NCBI GenBank assembly: GCA_017618135.1
Contig: JAFZUV010000013.1
Location: 30,708 to 94,707, forward strand
Direction: 5' to 3'
Source of the DNA: Clostridia bacterium
GTDB lineage: Bacteria; Bacillota; Clostridia; Oscillospirales; Acutalibacteraceae
DNA length: 64,000 nucleotides
A program made the position numbers and the translations under genes. Numbering within the stretch: the first letter of the stretch is position 1; every line of letters starts with the position of its first letter. Below are positions 61,109 through 64,000 of this stretch, one piece after another. The notes beneath the pieces are model-generated. The model had not been told where the DNA came from and made no database searches. It worked only from the letters and a program-made list of their open reading frames with translations.

Positions 61109-62536
61109 ATGGTTTTTTCAAGCTTATTTTTCCTTTATTTTTTTCTGCCGCTTAATCTGATTGTTTACAGGCTTGTTCCGAGTATTAAAGCGAAGAATAT
61201 CACTATGCTTGTATTTTCGCTTGTTTTCTACGCTTGGGGTGAGCCGGTTTATGTTTTACTGCTTGTCTTAATGACGGTGGCAGACTACTTTTTATCCCTT
61301 TGCATAGACAAATGCGAACCGCGCTCAAAGCGAGCCAAGCTGTTTTTAGCACTTACGCTAACAGTAAATCTCGGTATGCTCGCAGTATTCAAGTACGGCT
61401 CATTTTTTCTGTCGAACTTAAAGCTTTTAACGGGCTTTCCAACGAGTGTACCGTCTGTTGCCCTACCGATAGGCATATCATTTTACACTTTTCAGCTGAT
61501 ATCCTATGTTGCAGATGTTTACCGCAGGCGGGTACCTGCGCAAAAAAGCTTTTATATGCTGCTTTTATATGTCAGTATGTTTCACCAGTGTATTGCGGGG
61601 CCGATAGTAAGATACAAGGATGTGTATCCTCAGCTTGTCGAGCGCAGAGCAACCTTTGGCGATATATCGGACGGCGTTTGGAGGTTTTCCTTCGGCCTCG
61701 CCAAAAAAGCAATTCTCGCCAATACCTGCGGCAGTGTTGTGGATAATTTATTAAATCAAAAAACGCTTGCCACCGCACCGGCACTATCCATCTGGGTTGG
61801 TGTTTTTGCCTTTTCGCTTCAGGTTTATCTTGATTTCTCCGCATACTCGGATATGGCTATAGGTATGGGAAGGATGATAGGAATACACTATAACGAGAAT
61901 TTCGATTACCCGTATATATCCAAGTCGGTTACGGAATTCTGGAGGCGCTGGCACATATCTCTCGGCAGTTTCTTCAGAGATTATGTATACATACCGCTCG
62001 GCGGCAACCGAAAAGGCAAACCTCGCACCTTTTTAAATCTGTTCATTGTTTGGACTCTTACCGGTCTTTGGCACGGTGCATCGTGGAATTTTGTGCTATG
62101 GGGTCTTTACTTCTTTTTGTTCATTTGCCTTGAAAAGCTGTTTTTTTCTAAGATTTTCGGCAAAAACAAATATGCGCCGCATATATATCTTTGCGTGGTT
62201 GTATTCTTCGGATGGATACTCTTTAAATTCACTTCGGTATCAGATGTATTAACGGTTCTTAAAGGTATGATAGGACTTAATTCAAACAAGTTCATAAACT
62301 TTGAAAGCGGCGCAGTTATTGAATCCAACATATTTATTCTCCTTTTCAGCGCCGTAGCCTCAACTCCGATAATCAAAAAGGCAGGAGAGCTTATAACATT
62401 TACATTTATTGATAGATGGTGGGCTAAAACCGCTTATGCGGTCGGCAAAATTGCTTTACCTTTATTACTGCTTTTATTGTCAACAGCCGCATTGATAGGG
62501 GAAAGCTACAATCCGTTTTTGTATTTTAAATTCTGA
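61109..62536 (+). CDS. MBOAT family O-acyltransferase (AlgI/DltB type)
   Basis: 475 residues, about 11 TM helices. SVTEFWRRWHISLGSFFRDYVYIPLGG-type region (61927-62005) and TGLWHGASWNFVLWG with the catalytic His; PIGISFYTFQLISYVADVYR is the AlgI/DltB signature. Moves acetyl groups across the membrane for O-acetylation of a surface polymer. The ATG at 61109 follows AGGGG by 8 bases. Paired with the DHHW/AlgX-like gene 42 bases downstream. Confidence 0.93.
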   Translation: MVFSSLFFLYFFLPLNLIVYRLVPSIKAKNITMLVFSLVFYAWGEPVYVLLLVLMTVADYFLSLCIDKCEPRSKRAKLFLALTLTVNLGMLAVFKYGSFFLSNLKLLTGFPTSVPSVALPIGISFYTFQLISYVADVYRRRVPAQKSFYMLLLYVSMFHQCIAGPIVRYKDVYPQLVERRATFGDISDGVWRFSFGLAKKAILANTCGSVVDNLLNQKTLATAPALSIWVGVFAFSLQVYLDFSAYSDMAIGMGRMIGIHYNENFDYPYISKSVTEFWRRWHISLGSFFRDYVYIPLGGNRKGKPRTFLNLFIVWTLTGLWHGASWNFVLWGLYFFLFICLEKLFFSKIFGKNKYAPHIYLCVVVFFGWILFKFTSVSDVLTVLKGMIGLNSNKFINFESGAVIESNIFILLFSAVASTPIIKKAGELITFTFIDRWWAKTAYAVGKIALPLLLLLLSTAALIGESYNPFLYFKF

Positions 62537-62578
62537 AAAAAGCTTAATCACCATATTAAAGGAAGGCAGGTGAAACGG

Positions 62579-63973
62579 ATGAAAAATGAGGTCATAAGCG
62601 ATAATATAGAATTGGAAAGCAGCGGAGAAGCTGAACCGTCGCCCGAAGAACAGATTTTGTTTAAAGGACTGCACTTTCAAAGATGGATAAATATAAATAT
62701 GGTTCGTATATTCTTTGTCCTTTGGATTTCCGTTTCGCTTGTCGCATTGGTTCCGCTTTTACGCCCCGCGGTTTCCGTTACCGAAAAGAGAGAGCTTCAC
62801 AAATTCCCGTCGTTTTCATTTTCTGCGCTGTTTTCAGGAAATTATTTCAGCGATATAGGGCTTTGGTACTCCGATACCTTTCCGCTTCGTGACACATTGA
62901 CAGAACTAAACGGTAGAATGAAATACATACTGGGTGCGGGCGGAGAGGAAATCCACGGAGAGGTTATTTCGGCAGAAAGCGGCGCTGAACAGTTGCCCGA
63001 CACACAAATTCGCGCGGAGCAAGGGCCTGAAATTCAATCAGAACCCGAACCGGAAGTCGTTGTGGAACAACTCGGAGCGATAGCTATAATAGATAACGCC
63101 GGATATGAGTACTATAATTTCAATAAAGAAGCCGCTGATATTTACATATCAGCCGTAAACCGGGCGGCAGATTTGCTGGTAGGTAAAGCCCGTGTTTTCA
63201 ATACGGTTATCCCAACAAGTATTGCGGTAACACTCGATCAAAGAACAGCGTCAAGGCTAAACTCATCCGATCAAAAAGCGGCAATGGATTACATAAACTC
63301 AAATCTTTCACAAAATGCCGTTTCTGTTGATAGTTACGGTATATTATCTCAGCACAAAGATGAATATATATATTTTCGTACCGACCATCACTGGACCGCG
63401 CTCGGCGCCTATTACAGCTACACAAAGCTTATGAATGCGGCAGGCCTTGTGCCGGCAGACCTCTCCCTGTTTAAAGAGTATATTTTCGGGGGATTTTTAG
63501 GCACTTTTTATGCCACATCAAAGATGAGCCCGAAACTCGGTAATACTCCCGATACGGTTTACGCCTATGAACCGCCGGGGCTCAAATATATACACACCTA
63601 CGAAAGCGGATATGAAAAAGATTACCGTATAGTATCAAACGGCGATGATCTGACATCAAGTGAAAAGTATCTTACCTTTGTATGCGGAGATCATCCGTTG
63701 GGCGTAGTGGTGAACGAGCAAATTGCAGACAATTCATCCTGCCTTATAATCAAGGAATCCTTCGGTAATCCCATGATTTCATATTTTACCCAGAATTATC
63801 ACACGACTTTTGTCATTGATTATCGGAAAATACGAAGCGTTTACGGTGGTAACCTTATCACATTTGTTGAAGAACACGCTGTGAATGATGTTTATTTCAT
63901 CAATAATATTTCGGCAACAAGAAGTCCTAAGCTCACAGGTAAAATTTCGGATTTTGTCCCGCAGATTCAATAA
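62579..63973 (+). CDS. DHHW / AlgX-like membrane-anchored SGNH-type protein
   Basis: 464 residues. One TM helix near residues 37-60 (FFVLWISVSLVALVPLL) after an acidic cytoplasmic start, then an outward-facing domain: FRTDHHWTALGAYYSYTKLM is the DHHW motif, and IIKESFGNPMISYF carries the Ser-like nucleophile region. Partners of MBOAT proteins such as AlgX/AlgJ complete polymer O-acetylation outside the membrane. A Glu/Pro/Gln-rich linker (EQGPEIQSEPEPEVVVEQ) lies near 145-165. The ATG at 62579 is preferred to a GTG at 62570. The last 27 bases of the window hold nothing recognisable. Confidence 0.88.
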   Translation: MKNEVISDNIELESSGEAEPSPEEQILFKGLHFQRWININMVRIFFVLWISVSLVALVPLLRPAVSVTEKRELHKFPSFSFSALFSGNYFSDIGLWYSDTFPLRDTLTELNGRMKYILGAGGEEIHGEVISAESGAEQLPDTQIRAEQGPEIQSEPEPEVVVEQLGAIAIIDNAGYEYYNFNKEAADIYISAVNRAADLLVGKARVFNTVIPTSIAVTLDQRTASRLNSSDQKAAMDYINSNLSQNAVSVDSYGILSQHKDEYIYFRTDHHWTALGAYYSYTKLMNAAGLVPADLSLFKEYIFGGFLGTFYATSKMSPKLGNTPDTVYAYEPPGLKYIHTYESGYEKDYRIVSNGDDLTSSEKYLTFVCGDHPLGVVVNEQIADNSSCLIIKESFGNPMISYFTQNYHTTFVIDYRKIRSVYGGNLITFVEEHAVNDVYFINNISATRSPKLTGKISDFVPQIQ

Positions 63974-64000
63974 AGATAAAGCAGTAAAAGCAAACCGCGG

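Overview
The window looks like the chromosome of a spore-forming, Gram-positive, anaerobic gut-type Clostridia, most like Oscillospirales/Ruminococcaceae. The evidence is: both dipicolinate synthase subunits (dpaAB), an FtsK/SpoIIIE translocase next to a TepA-like ClpP protein, ylxM-ffh, a DUF951 gene before prfA, DegV and DUF436 proteins, strong SigA-type promoters with AGGAGG ribosome sites, and several secreted proteins with cohesin-like and dockerin modules. No plasmid, phage or CRISPR locus is evident. Most genes are housekeeping.

Layout. 1-9.3 kb (minus strand): an EnvC-like coiled-coil protein (cut by the window edge), ftsX, ftsE and a PucR/CdaR-type regulator; then murC - AlaX-like - prmA - prfB - PPIase lipoprotein as one tightly packed operon. 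9.3-15.2 kb: cca, dpaA, dpaB, tRNA-Ser, an iron alcohol dehydrogenase, rpsU, a YqeG-like phosphatase and an endonuclease IV-like gene. 15.3-24.9 kb (minus strand): a four-gene signalling operon (OppA-like lipoprotein, multi-TM sensor with a degenerate kinase module, histidine kinase, LuxR-type response regulator), followed by a 1458-residue secreted protein with about 66 cysteines in its N-terminal 300 residues and a C-terminal dockerin. 25-34.4 kb: degV, an AT-rich glycosyltransferase/membrane protein pair, a ComEC-like hydrolase, ftsK, a ClpP-like protein, ruvX and a histidine phosphatase. 34.7-36.4 kb: a PTS-EIIC-like permease and nth. 36.6-39.9 kb: three secreted cohesin-like proteins, two of them with dockerins. 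40-47.3 kb: Fe-S and sulfur metabolism (Rrf2/IscR-type regulator, iscS, iscU, LysR regulator, a Cys/Met-rich leader peptide with attenuator, metY, cysK, ECF S-component, DUF436). 47.3-51.4 kb: tRNA-Pro, HPr, and the trmD-rimM-khpA-rpsP-ffh-ylxM operon. 51.7-56 kb: two racemase-family paralogues (one without catalytic cysteines), an ornithine-cyclodeaminase-family enzyme and a divergent amino-acid permease. 56.5-64 kb: tRNA-Leu, DUF951-prfA-tsaC-coaE-M18 peptidase, then an MBOAT acyltransferase with a DHHW/AlgX-like partner.

Functional links. The 40-47 kb block joins cysteine synthesis, cysteine use for Fe-S clusters and two regulators. The metY-cysK leader has 8 Cys and 6 Met codons among 49 and can fold into mutually exclusive terminator and antiterminator structures, as expected of transcription attenuation. 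The 19.8-24.9 kb operon looks like an extracellular ligand-sensing system; a perfect palindrome overlapping the -35 of the Cys-rich dockerin gene is a candidate target of its response regulator. The secreted cohesin/dockerin proteins suggest non-covalent surface assemblies without enzymes encoded nearby. A dispersed palindromic repeat occurs three times (34.4, 40.4 and 43.6 kb), each time at or inside the start region of a reading frame and each time reading the same peptide (EFDSRHL or ELDSRHL).

Limits. All calls come from reading sequence and recalled family features. No database search, alignment or folding program was run, and composition statements are by eye.
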